From Betaproteobacteria bacterium (lineage in GTDB: Bacteria > Pseudomonadota > Gammaproteobacteria > Burkholderiales > Burkholderiaceae), in contig CANIMS010000003.1 of assembly GCA_947468785.1 (NCBI GenBank), positions 1-22,049 of the forward strand: a stretch of 22,049 nt of DNA. The letters are read 5' to 3'. The translations under genes and the position numbers were made by a program. Positions 1 through 8,464 of this stretch are shown one piece after another (position 1 is the stretch's first letter; each line of letters opens with the position of its first letter). The notes below the pieces were generated by a model that saw only the letters and a program-made list of their open reading frames with translations, searched no databases and had not been told where the DNA came from.

Positions 1-582
1 CCCCAAATCAATATCAGGGGCAATAATGATGAGGCTACCCTTGCGTATTTCACGAATAATTTCTATCGAGTTACCTTGACGATCAATTGAGTTGCCGCCA
101 AAGCGATTACGCCAATCAATAATTTTTTGATTAAAGAAAGGATTTTTCATTCTTTGAAAAAATCCTGAAGTACGTGGCCAATTCTTTTCTTTAGCGAGGG
201 CGCTCAGAATAATGCTGCCTTCAATTCCGGTGAAATGCATATTTACTAGAATGCGTGGCTTTCTGCTGGAAAGGTCAACCGCTGATTTAACCTCTATCAT
301 CTTGCTCAGTTGCTTGATGCTGCCATGCCAAATAATACTTTTTTCAGCAATACTGCGCCCTAGTAGATGCCAGTGTTGTTTAGATAAGAGATCAATTTTG
401 GCCGAATCAAATTCAGGAAAACAAAGGCGAAGATTGGTTTTGACTACTCGATGACGTTCTCCAGGAATGTGGGAAGCGACATACCCTATGCCATGACCAA
501 ACGCCACTATTGCCTTGTATGGCAGCAAGGACAAAAGCTTTAAAAAACTTAGTCCAGCGTAATTAGAAACAGTTTTTAGCAA
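1..582 (-). CDS. LpxL/HtrB-type lysophospholipid (lipid A) acyltransferase, C-terminus cut by the window edge
   Basis: This gene probably transfers a secondary acyl chain onto the lipid A precursor at the inner membrane. The visible 194 codons have the family layout: a hydrophobic N-terminal segment (residues about 10-37), the catalytic HX4E motif HFTGIE (His116, Glu121), an IDRQ stretch, and PDIDLG (about 189-194) where LpxL proteins have the conserved PDxDxG. The rest lies beyond base 1. No ATG occurs in frame before residue 95, well inside the conserved domain. The most likely start is TTG at 582, seven bases after the carbonic anhydrase stop, without a strong Shine-Dalgarno sequence; GTG further in is an alternative. 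The spacing suggests co-transcription with the carbonic anhydrase gene. A second member of the family ends at 21859. Which acyl position each one serves cannot be read from the sequence. Confidence 0.85.
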   Translation of the reverse strand, partial: MLKTVSNYAGLSFLKLLSLLPYKAIVAFGHGIGYVASHIPGERHRVVKTNLRLCFPEFDSAKIDLLSKQHWHLLGRSIAEKSIIWHGSIKQLSKMIEVKSAVDLSSRKPRILVNMHFTGIEGSIILSALAKEKNWPRTSGFFQRMKNPFFNQKIIDWRNRFGGNSIDRQGNSIEIIREIRKGSLIIIAPDIDLG

Positions 583-589
583 ATTGGCT

Positions 590-1249
590 TTATTCGTCGT
601 CGTAACGAGTCAGTGTTTTAGCGTAACACTCTTTCATTTCTTCGATAGAACTACAGGACATTCCTAAGTCTTTCGCTATTCCTGTATCTAGCCGGTAGGC
701 CCAGCCATGAACTGTTAGGTCTTGGCCATTCGCCCAAGCATCTTGCACGATGGTGGTTTCACAGACGTTGACAGCTTGCTCTATCACATTGAGTTCGCAT
801 AAACGATCTTGACGTTTTGGGGTGGGAAGAACTTCTCCTAGATAGCGCTCATGCTTCTGGTGGACATCTTTGACATGGCGTAACCAGTTGTCTGCGAGCC
901 CAACACGGCGGTCGCTAAGGGCCGCATGCACGCCTGCACAACCATAATGACCCACTACCAAAATATGTTTCACTTTTAATATTTCAATTGCAAATTGAAT
1001 GACCGATAGACAATTTAAGTCAGTATGGACAACAACGTTAGCAACATTTCGATGAACAAATAGCTCCCCGGGAAGCAAATTAACCACCTCGTTAGCCGGT
1101 ACGCGACTATCGGCACAGCCGATCCAAAGGTATTCAGGGGCTTGTTGATTGACTAAGCGCTTAAAGAAATCAGCATCTTTTGTAATCATTTCATCCGCCC
1201 ATTCGCGATTATTTGCAAATAGGTGCTTTAATGACTTGGAATTCTTCAT
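590..1249 (-). CDS. can: Beta-class carbonic anhydrase
   Basis: The enzyme interconverts CO2 and bicarbonate in the cytoplasm, supplying bicarbonate for carboxylations. The zinc ligands and catalytic dyad are all visible: CADSR (Cys45, Asp47, Arg49) and HYGC (His101, Cys104), in almost the same register as E. coli Can (Cys42, Asp44, Arg46, His98, Cys101). Length (219 residues) is normal. An in-frame ATG at 1255 lies only one base after the GGGAG at 1261-1257, too close to be used with it. The ATG at 1249 is seven bases from that site and is preferred. The gene is divergent from the DUF167 gene, whose start is 28 bases away, and is followed by an LpxL-type acyltransferase seven bases downstream. 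Confidence 0.96.
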   Translation of the reverse strand: MKNSKSLKHLFANNREWADEMITKDADFFKRLVNQQAPEYLWIGCADSRVPANEVVNLLPGELFVHRNVANVVVHTDLNCLSVIQFAIEILKVKHILVVGHYGCAGVHAALSDRRVGLADNWLRHVKDVHQKHERYLGEVLPTPKRQDRLCELNVIEQAVNVCETTIVQDAWANGQDLTVHGWAYRLDTGIAKDLGMSCSSIEEMKECYAKTLTRYDDE

Positions 1250-1256
1250 AATCATG

Positions 1257-1261
1257 CTCCC
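1257..1261 (-). promoter_or_regulatory. Shine-Dalgarno site of carbonic anhydrase
   Basis: GGGAG on the minus strand, seven bases before the ATG at 1249 and one base before the ATG at 1255. The spacing favours the downstream ATG as the real start. Confidence 0.7.
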
Positions 1262-1277
1262 AGTTTAAAGTACTTTA

Positions 1278-1574
1278 ATGACGCCTATTTGGTTAAAGCA
1301 AACCCCTAACGGAATTACCTTAACCCTGCATTGCCAGCCAGGAGCCAAACAAACTAAAGTAGTTGGCACTTATGACGATTGCTTAAAAATATCTCTGCAA
1401 GCACCCGCCCTAGAAAATAAGGCCAATGAGCTTTTGTTGGCATGGCTAGCTAAACAGCTCAAAATCCCGCAAAAGCAGATCCAGTTTGTTTCTGGCCAAA
1501 ATAGCCGTAAAAAGCGCTTAGAAATTTGGGCTCCGATTAGTCTGGAGCAAATTGTGCAGATCCTAAAGCCATAA
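1278..1574 (+). CDS. yggU: DUF167 (YggU-type) family protein
   Basis: A small conserved protein of unknown molecular function. The family core is recognisable: QPGAKQT near residues 20-26, the segment LKISLQAPALENKANELLL (about 36-54), and a C-terminal part with QFVSGQNSRKKRLEI. Length is 98 residues, as usual for the family. The ATG at 1278 is preceded by only a weak AAAG at 1267-1270. It is transcribed divergently from the carbonic anhydrase gene, so its promoter must lie in the 28-base gap or inside that gene. In many proteobacteria this family follows yggT; no yggT is present here. Confidence 0.88.
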   Translation: MTPIWLKQTPNGITLTLHCQPGAKQTKVVGTYDDCLKISLQAPALENKANELLLAWLAKQLKIPQKQIQFVSGQNSRKKRLEIWAPISLEQIVQILKP

Positions 1575-1641
1575 ATCTTGAGAGTGCATTTCGCCATATC
1601 GCTGACTTGTTTATGAAATAAGCATCAGCGGGCAGTGCGAA

Positions 1642-1647
1642 TATACT
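1642..1647 (+). promoter_or_regulatory. Possible -10 element upstream of the small membrane protein gene
   Basis: TATACT (five of six matches to TATAAT) lies in the 137-base gap after the DUF167 gene and would give a leader of about 55-60 bases. No good -35 sits at the right distance. Nothing else is recognisable in this gap. Confidence 0.3.
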
Positions 1648-1697
1648 GAATTGAAGAGATTTAAGGACCCAATTGGGGATAATGGGGATGATTCACC

Positions 1698-1704
1698 AGG
1701 GAGA
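1698..1704 (+). promoter_or_regulatory. Shine-Dalgarno site deciding the start of the small membrane protein
   Basis: AGGGAGA ends seven bases before the ATG at 1712. This picks that ATG over the in-frame ATG at 1673 and others between them. Confidence 0.75.
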
Positions 1705-1711
1705 ATATCGC

Positions 1712-2077
1712 ATGAATGGCTTTATAAAATGGCTCTTAAGCCTTGTTTTAATTGGCTTAGTTGGTCTTGCAGGCTATACCTGGTTGATGCTGACATGGAG
1801 TTATGGAAGTGGTGAGCGGGCTGGCTACGTCCAAAAATTCTCTAACCGCGGATTTTTATGCAAAACCTGGGAAGGTGAATTAGCCATTGTTTCAATGCCA
1901 GGGACAATGTCGGAAAAATTCCTCTTTACGGTGCGTGAAGATGCCGTCGCACAAAAAATAAATGCTAATTTAGGAAAAAAAGTAGCACTAAAATACGAAC
2001 AGCATATTGGCTTGCCAACAAGCTGTTTTGGAGATACAGAATATTTTGTTTCCGATATAGTAGTTTTGGATGAATAA
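1712..2077 (+). CDS. Small single-span membrane protein of unknown function
   Basis: I do not recognise a characterised family. The 121-residue product has one N-terminal membrane segment (about residues 5-28, uncleaved-anchor type), then a soluble domain of about 90 residues. That domain has a GERAGYVQKFS stretch (34-44), FLCKTWEGE (48-56) and LPTSCFGDTEYFV (101-113). The two cysteines (Cys50, Cys105) would face the periplasm if the N-terminus stays inside, and could form a disulfide. From memory, proteins with these motifs recur in other proteobacteria, sometimes under misleading enzyme names, but I cannot verify that here. The start is set by the AGGGAGA site. It stands alone between the DUF167 and HU genes with clear gaps on both sides, so it gives no operon clue. 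Confidence 0.8.
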   Translation: MNGFIKWLLSLVLIGLVGLAGYTWLMLTWSYGSGERAGYVQKFSNRGFLCKTWEGELAIVSMPGTMSEKFLFTVREDAVAQKINANLGKKVALKYEQHIGLPTSCFGDTEYFVSDIVVLDE

Positions 2078-2177
2078 TATGTAGTAGTTTTAAATATTGT
2101 TGTATCGCAGCTTTATTTTTGTAATTTTTTGTGGTTAAAATCATGTAAGCGCAATGTGCGCCGACATCAATATCTAT

Positions 2178-2183
2178 AAGGAG
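2178..2183 (+). promoter_or_regulatory. Shine-Dalgarno site deciding the TTG start of HU
   Basis: AAGGAG ends six bases before TTG at 2190. An ATG at 2154 in the same frame would add 12 residues before the canonical HU N-terminus and has no such site. Confidence 0.8.
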
Positions 2184-2189
2184 CTTCAC

Positions 2190-2474
2190 TTGAACAAAGC
2201 CGAACTAATCGCAGCGATTGCTGACGACGCGGAGATCTCTAAAGCCAAAGCTGAATTCGCATTGAATTCTGCTATTGAGCAAATCATTAAAGCTGTTACT
2301 AAAGGCGATTCAGTACAACTGATCGGCTTCGGTACTTTTGCTTCTGGCAAGCGTGCTGCACGCATGGGCCGCAATCCAAAAACTGGTGAGCCACTCAAAA
2401 TTGCTGCTGCTAAGACTGTTAAGTTTTCTGCAGGTAAAGCATTTAAAGATTCAGTTAACAAGCGTAAGAAGTAA
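2190..2474 (+). CDS. hup: HU-family nucleoid DNA-binding protein
   Basis: A histone-like protein that binds and bends DNA as a dimer. The 94-residue sequence covers the whole family: N-terminal helices beginning [11 protein letters not shown], the GFGTF turn (46-50), and the DNA-gripping arm with [12 protein letters not shown] (60-71), including intercalating Pro63. It ends in a basic KRKK tail. Translation starts at TTG (2190): the family begins MNKAEL exactly there and a strong AAGGAG lies six bases upstream. The gene appears monocistronic. An AT-rich 110-base region precedes it, with TAAAAT at 2136-2141 as a weak candidate -10, and a strong terminator follows. Confidence 0.97.
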   Translation: MNKAELIAAIADDAEISKAKAEFALNSAIEQIIKAVTKGDSVQLIGFGTFASGKRAARMGRNPKTGEPLKIAAAKTVKFSAGKAFKDSVNKRKK

Positions 2475-2491
2475 TTCTTTCTTTGTTAGTG

Positions 2492-2518
2492 AAAAAGCCC
2501 GGCATGCCGGGCTTTTTT
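2492..2518. terminator. Bidirectional intrinsic terminator between hup and rodA
   Basis: A perfect palindrome at 2492-2517: five A, then GCCCGGC, mirrored by GCCGGGC and T residues, with CATG at its centre. It folds into a GC-rich stem with a T-run on either strand, so it can terminate both the rightward hup transcript and the leftward mre-mrd transcript ending at 2542. Confidence 0.9.
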
Positions 2519-2541
2519 ATTTCACTAAGAAAACATAGGAA

Positions 2542-3693
2542 TTAACTTTGCACTAATCGACGATGACGATGAATACTCATCAAGATTCCAGCCCCAAAGC
2601 CTAAGGTTACCAAGGCTGTTCCCCCATAGCTGATAAAGGGAAGCGGCACACCAACAACGGGAAGTAGCCCAGCAACCATGCCAATATTGACAAAGGCATA
2701 GGTAAAGAAAATTAAAGTAACAGATGCACCTAAGAGCCTTGTAAATAAATTTGGAGCGCTTGCGGAGATAGCAAGACCCCTTTTAATCAATGCAAAAAAT
2801 AAACCAAGCAAAACGAGATTGCCTATAAATCCAAACTCTTCCGAGAAGACCGCAAATACAAAGTCGGTATGTTTTTCTGGAATAAATTCTAAATGCGCTT
2901 GCGTGCCCTGGAACCAGCCCTTGCCAAAGAATCCTCCAGATCCAATGGCGATCATTGACTGAATAGTGTGAAATCCTTTTCCAAGTGGATCGCTGCTGGG
3001 ATCAAGCAGAGTGCAAATACGATGCTTTTGATAATTGTGTACGAGGGGCCAAACAACATCCTGTGCGCAAATAGTATTACCAAAAATAATAATAAGAAGA
3101 ATGCCAATAACGCCCAATCCAATAAAAGGCAAAATCCATTTCCAGGGCAAACCCGCCAAGATAATGACATATAGCCCAGCTGCAAATACCAGCAGAGCAG
3201 TTCCAAGATCAGGTTGGCGCGCAATTAAGAAGACGGGAATAGCAAGAATAATTGCTGCTACAGCATAGTCCCAAGTATTTTGGATTCCTTCACGCTTTTG
3301 AAAGTACCATGCCAACATTAAGGGCATCGCAATTTTCATTAGCTCTGATGGCTGGATAACGATGCCAAGATTTATCCAGCGTCGCGCCCCTTTTTTAATC
3401 AGACCAAATACGGCTACTGCAATGAGCAGTGCTACACCAATGCCATAAATCCATACGGCACCCATCTCTAGCCATTTTGGGGGAATGCGAGAAACTACCC
3501 ACATCACAACGAAGGAGAGCGCAAGATTACGTAATTCATCGGCAATGAGTACTGGTGTATTTTGACTGGACGACAAAAATGTAAAAAAGCCAGCAGCCGC
3601 TAAGCCAAGTAAAATAAGGCCTAGCTGGCGATCAAGTCCAGAAAATAAACCATAGAAAATGGACCGAATTTTTTTTACGGAGCTCTTTTCCAT
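2542..3693 (-). CDS. rodA: RodA, peptidoglycan glycosyltransferase of the elongasome (SEDS family)
   Basis: An integral membrane enzyme that polymerises glycan strands from lipid II, partnered with PBP2 for lateral wall growth. The sequence is hydrophobic throughout, with about ten membrane segments, and carries SEDS signatures: KKGARRWINLG (100-110), QPSELMK (114-120), IPEKHTDFVFAVFSEEFG (271-288) with the catalytically important Asp277, and PFISYGG near the C-terminus. Length (383) is typical. The start ATG at 3693 has an excellent AAGGAGG at 3707-3701, seven bases away, and overlaps the end of mrdA by 19 bases, so the two are translationally linked. It is the last gene of the mreBCD-mrdA-rodA operon. 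Confidence 0.97.
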   Translation of the reverse strand: MEKSSVKKIRSIFYGLFSGLDRQLGLILLGLAAAGFFTFLSSSQNTPVLIADELRNLALSFVVMWVVSRIPPKWLEMGAVWIYGIGVALLIAVAVFGLIKKGARRWINLGIVIQPSELMKIAMPLMLAWYFQKREGIQNTWDYAVAAIILAIPVFLIARQPDLGTALLVFAAGLYVIILAGLPWKWILPFIGLGVIGILLIIIFGNTICAQDVVWPLVHNYQKHRICTLLDPSSDPLGKGFHTIQSMIAIGSGGFFGKGWFQGTQAHLEFIPEKHTDFVFAVFSEEFGFIGNLVLLGLFFALIKRGLAISASAPNLFTRLLGASVTLIFFTYAFVNIGMVAGLLPVVGVPLPFISYGGTALVTLGFGAGILMSIHRHRRLVQS

Positions 3694-5582
3694 TCCGGAA
3701 CCTCCTTAGGCCATTTACCTTCAATATAAAAATCTAAGGCTTTGCGTGCGATCGGTGCCGCATGCTGTGCGCCAAAGCCCGCATTTTCTACCACCATGGC
3801 GATGACAATAGTGGGTTTGTCTGCGGGCGCGAATGCAATGTACAAAGCATGATCTCGCAAGAATTCTGCAGTGGCACTGTGTTTATATTCTTTGGAATTC
3901 AAGCTAAAGACTTGTGCTGTTCCAGTTTTCCCGCCTGCTACGTAGCCAGCACCTTTAAAAACAGATGCAGAGGTGCCAGAGATATTGACCTCTACCATCG
4001 CCTTCTTAATCACCTCAATATTTTCTGGATTAAGCTCAATGCGATAACTTTCTTTCGGGGTTGTTAAAGTTCTCTTACGCGTAAAGGGATCTTCGATTGC
4101 CTTGACAAGATGAGGCTTCATCACAATGCCGTTGTTCGCAAGGTTTGCCATTGCATGTGCTAACTGCAAAATAGTAAAAGAGTTGTAGCCTTGACCAATG
4201 CCCAAAGAAATAGTTTCACCTTCGTACCATTTTTGCTGCTCTGGTTTCTTGAAAGTATTTTTCTTCCATTCAGTAGATGGAAGTATTCCTTTAGATTCCC
4301 CTTTTAAGTCGATGCCAGTGATTTGACCAAAGCCAAAAGGCTTCATGAAGTCATGCATCATGTTCACGCCCATATCTCTAGCCAATAAGTAATAGTAGGT
4401 ATCGCAAGAATCAACAATTGACTTTTGCATGTCAACAATGCCATGACCACCTTTTTTGTCATCACGAAAAGTATGGTTGCCAAACTCAAAAAATCCAGGA
4501 TCTGAAATGCTTTGGGATGGCGTGCGTTTTTTATTTTCTAAGGCTGCCAAGGCCATAAAGGGTTTATAAGTCGAGCCAGGCGGATAGATTCCTTTTAGTG
4601 GCCGGTTATATAGCGGTTTCTGCGGCGAATCATTTAGCTCCTTCCAAGTCACCGAATCAATGCCCTCAACAAAATCATTGGGATTGAAATTGGGTTTAGA
4701 AACAAATGCGAGTATGTCGCCGGTTTCTGGCTCGATAGCAACAAATGCGCCACGGAAATTTCCATATAACTGCTCAACCAAATATTGCAATTTGATGTCA
4801 ACTGAGAGGACAACATTTTTACCTGGTACTGATGGTGAGCTAGCCAAGGTACGCACTGGTTTTCCGCCAGCAGTAATTTCAACTTGATCGTATCCAGGGG
4901 TGCCTCGCAATACCGATTCATAGCTTTGTTCTAGACCAATTTTCCCTACATATTGAATGCCTGGAAGAAAGGAGGCTTGTAATGCATCTGGATCATCGGT
5001 TTTAGCGCCCTCAACCTCAGCTTGCATTCGCTCTTTATCCCTTTGTGAAACACGGCCAATGTAGCCTAGTAGATGGGAGCCTAGATCGTTATAGGGATAT
5101 TCTCTAAAGCTTCTGGCGCGGATTTCTACCCCTGGAAAGCGATATCGATTGGCCATAAAGCGGGCGGTTTCTGCCTCGGTCAGCATGGAACGTAATGGAA
5201 ACGTGCCCATATTTCGGGAATCTTCCAGAGATCTTTTGAAGTTACGCCTGTCTCTGGGTGAAATCAGCACAATTTCAGATAGATCATCAATCAATTGATC
5301 TACATTCCCCTTCACTTCCCCAGCATTCACATCGAGAGTTAGCGCAGAATAATTTCTGCCAATCACAATACCATTGCGATCAATGATGAGGCCGCGATTT
5401 GCTGGGGCGGGCACTAAAGCAATTCGGTTGCTCTCAGCAAGCAGGTGATATTTATTGTGACTCACTAACTGCAACCATGCTAAGCGAGCAACTAAGATCA
5501 AAAAACAAAATGTGACAAATAAAGTCGCAATATGAATGCGCTCTTGAAACGAGTTGAGATTAGGCTTTTTAAAAGAGACCAT
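3675..5582 (-). CDS. mrdA: Penicillin-binding protein 2, elongasome transpeptidase
   Basis: A class B penicillin-binding protein that crosslinks new peptidoglycan strands during elongation, working with RodA. It has an N-terminal membrane anchor (about residues 16-40), a pedestal domain, and a transpeptidase domain with all active-site motifs: STYK (Ser337-Lys340), SCD (Ser392-Asp394, the SxD variant seen in PBP2) and KTG (Lys552-Gly554). At 635 residues it matches the E. coli protein (633). The ATG at 5582 follows the mreD stop by eight bases and has only a weak AAGAAG site. It lies between mreD and rodA in the usual shape-operon order. Confidence 0.97.
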   Translation of the reverse strand: MVSFKKPNLNSFQERIHIATLFVTFCFLILVARLAWLQLVSHNKYHLLAESNRIALVPAPANRGLIIDRNGIVIGRNYSALTLDVNAGEVKGNVDQLIDDLSEIVLISPRDRRNFKRSLEDSRNMGTFPLRSMLTEAETARFMANRYRFPGVEIRARSFREYPYNDLGSHLLGYIGRVSQRDKERMQAEVEGAKTDDPDALQASFLPGIQYVGKIGLEQSYESVLRGTPGYDQVEITAGGKPVRTLASSPSVPGKNVVLSVDIKLQYLVEQLYGNFRGAFVAIEPETGDILAFVSKPNFNPNDFVEGIDSVTWKELNDSPQKPLYNRPLKGIYPPGSTYKPFMALAALENKKRTPSQSISDPGFFEFGNHTFRDDKKGGHGIVDMQKSIVDSCDTYYYLLARDMGVNMMHDFMKPFGFGQITGIDLKGESKGILPSTEWKKNTFKKPEQQKWYEGETISLGIGQGYNSFTILQLAHAMANLANNGIVMKPHLVKAIEDPFTRKRTLTTPKESYRIELNPENIEVIKKAMVEVNISGTSASVFKGAGYVAGGKTGTAQVFSLNSKEYKHSATAEFLRDHALYIAFAPADKPTIVIAMVVENAGFGAQHAAPIARKALDFYIEGKWPKEVPEWKRAP

Positions 5583-5590
5583 GCTGCTTC

Positions 5591-6115
5591 TTAGAGTGGT
5601 CGATTGTGATCAACATCTAAAGGGCGTCGCTGAGGCGCAAGCAAGATACGAGTAGCCAGTGGCCATAATAGCGCCTCAATTACAGCCTGTATGGCGGCTG
5701 TTAAGCCCCACCAGTAAAGGCTTCCGCTCAGTACCCAATGCGCCAAGACTGGAAATAAAGAGACTAATAAAAAAATGGGAAGAAGATGTAGGGCTTGTGA
5801 ATACACCCTTAGCGCTACGATCCTTCTATGCCATAAAACAGCAATATAAGACACCAGCGAGTAACTAAAAGCATGCAATCCAAGCAAGTCTGAATTGTGC
5901 ACATCCATCATCAATCCAAGAATGAATGCGGTGAATACATTGACGTATCGATGTTGGTGAATATTCCAAAACACAATGCAGAGGATTAGCCAATCGGGCA
6001 CCCAACCATAGTTCCCAATGGGAAGTAGGTTTAGTAATAGCGCGCAAAATAAACTGAAATAGATAAATACCGGATTAACCGGGCGTAGGATATAGCCGCT
6101 TTCAAAATCAATCAT
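5591..6115 (-). CDS. mreD: Rod shape-determining protein MreD
   Basis: A small polytopic inner-membrane component of the elongasome. The 174-residue sequence has five or so hydrophobic segments, with the family-like stretch YGWVPDWLILCIVFWNIH early on and MMDVHNSDLLGLHAFSYSLV in the middle. It starts with ATG at 6115, overlapping the mreC stop by four bases (ATGA), which indicates translational coupling. Position between mreC and mrdA supports the call, since the family is weakly conserved in sequence. Confidence 0.95.
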   Translation of the reverse strand: MIDFESGYILRPVNPVFIYFSLFCALLLNLLPIGNYGWVPDWLILCIVFWNIHQHRYVNVFTAFILGLMMDVHNSDLLGLHAFSYSLVSYIAVLWHRRIVALRVYSQALHLLPIFLLVSLFPVLAHWVLSGSLYWWGLTAAIQAVIEALLWPLATRILLAPQRRPLDVDHNRPL

Positions 6116-7041
6116 TGCATGCCTCGCGCACGAGTTTGGCGACGACCCGGGGTATTGCTTGCACCAGCACCCGATTTGTTTATTTCGCTTGGGGCTTTTG
6201 CATCGATTTTTGGGTCATACAAAAAAGCTAAGGCTTGACGATAACGATTAACGGGGGCTACCGGTGTACAAAATACATTTGAAGAGTTTTTGTCGACATT
6301 GCGCTCAATCTTGCTAATGACCGCAACTGCAAAACCAGGCGGGTATACGCCATCGATACCGGATGTAAGCAAAATATCGCCGACTTCTAGATCGCTAGCA
6401 ACCGGTAAATATCGTAATTCCAGGGGGTTGCCTCGTCCGGACCCAAAAACAGCCGCTCTCAGACCATTACGGGCTACTTGGACGGGTACAGCGAAATCAC
6501 GATCTTCCAACAATGACACTTCAGCCGAGCGGTCATATAGACGAACCACTTGCCCCAAAATACCAGCGTCATTAGCGATTGGGTTGCCAAGCTTTAGGCC
6601 ATCTTCACTGCCGCGGTTAATGACTATGCGTTGTGAGATTGGATTGCTTGGGTTAAACAGAATTTCAACAGGCAGTGTTTTAAAGGGAACTTGTTTTTGC
6701 AAGGACATTAGCTCTCGCAAGTTTTGATTTTCCACCATCAAAAATTCTGATTGATTTGCAAGCAAGGAGAGTTCGGCTTGTCGAACTTTTAATACTTGAT
6801 TTTCATTGTCTAGCGTGCCACGGGTAGTGAAATATTCTGAGCTCGCCTCATAAGCTTTACGCGGCATCATCATGACGTATTCAAGCGGACGCAAAATCCA
6901 GTTGACATTATTACGAATGGGATCGAGTGCTTTAAAACGAAAATCGATCAGCATCAATGCAATGCTGATCGACAGACAGACAATCAGTTTAAGTAAGGCC
7001 GGAATGCCCTGTCTGAAAAGTGGTGGAGCGCTATGTTGCAA
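6112..7041 (-). CDS. mreC: Rod shape-determining protein MreC
   Basis: A bitopic membrane protein that links cytoplasmic MreB to the periplasmic wall enzymes. It has an N-terminal membrane anchor (about 13-34), a helical coiled-coil stretch (about 70-115), then a beta-rich domain with typical motifs such as NRGSEDGLKLGNPI, GILGQV and LLTSGIDGVYPPGFAV. The C-terminal 30 residues are polar and basic and look disordered. No ATG is available near the start: TTG at 7041 gives MQHSAPPLFRQG, which fits the N-terminus usual in related bacteria, with an AGGGA only one base upstream. It follows mreB by 24 bases. Confidence 0.95.
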   Translation of the reverse strand: MQHSAPPLFRQGIPALLKLIVCLSISIALMLIDFRFKALDPIRNNVNWILRPLEYVMMMPRKAYEASSEYFTTRGTLDNENQVLKVRQAELSLLANQSEFLMVENQNLRELMSLQKQVPFKTLPVEILFNPSNPISQRIVINRGSEDGLKLGNPIANDAGILGQVVRLYDRSAEVSLLEDRDFAVPVQVARNGLRAAVFGSGRGNPLELRYLPVASDLEVGDILLTSGIDGVYPPGFAVAVISKIERNVDKNSSNVFCTPVAPVNRYRQALAFLYDPKIDAKAPSEINKSGAGASNTPGRRQTRARGMQ

Positions 7042-7065
7042 TTCCCTGGTCGACGTGTATGTCGC

Positions 7066-8170
<1,105 letters not shown>

Positions 8171-8464
8171 ATGAAACTTGATGATGTCCAGCGCATTGCG
8201 CACCTTTCTAGACTTGAGTTAAGTCAGGCAGAAGCAGAAGCAGTTTTGCCTCAGTTGCAGGCTGTTTTTTCATTGGTTGAAGAAATGCAGGCCGTTGATA
8301 CAAGCGGTCTAGAGCCCCTTGCCCACCCAATCCTATTTTTACGAGACTTGGCCCAACCGCTAAGGGTTGACCAAGTTACCGAATCTGATCATCGAGCTGA
8401 AAATATGCAATCAGCCCCTGCACAGCTAGATGGATATTTCCTAGTGCCAAAGGTGATTGAATGA
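8171..8464 (+). CDS. gatC: Aspartyl/glutamyl-tRNA amidotransferase subunit C
   Basis: The small subunit of the GatCAB complex, which converts mischarged Glu-tRNA(Gln) and/or Asp-tRNA(Asn) to the correct amide form. GatC wraps around GatA and stabilises it. The 97-residue sequence starts [17 protein letters not shown] and ends [13 protein letters not shown], both characteristic. I prefer the ATG at 8171 because family members begin at this point. The in-frame ATG at 8153 would add six residues and has an AGG nearly touching it, so neither start is well supported by a ribosome site. The gene overlaps gatA by four bases. Confidence 0.93.
   Translation: MKLDDVQRIAHLSRLELSQAEAEAVLPQLQAVFSLVEEMQAVDTSGLEPLAHPILFLRDLAQPLRVDQVTESDHRAENMQSAPAQLDGYFLVPKVIE

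Noticed and set aside
139..166. Inverted repeat GGATTTTTC ... GAAAAAATCC
   Set aside because: It lies inside the acyltransferase coding sequence, is AT-rich with an unequal arm, and its codons encode an ordinary part of the protein. Treated as chance.
212..454. Plus-strand open frame of 80 codons at the left end
   Set aside because: It is antisense to the acyltransferase frame, which has clear family motifs on the minus strand; the plus-strand product shows no recognisable domain.
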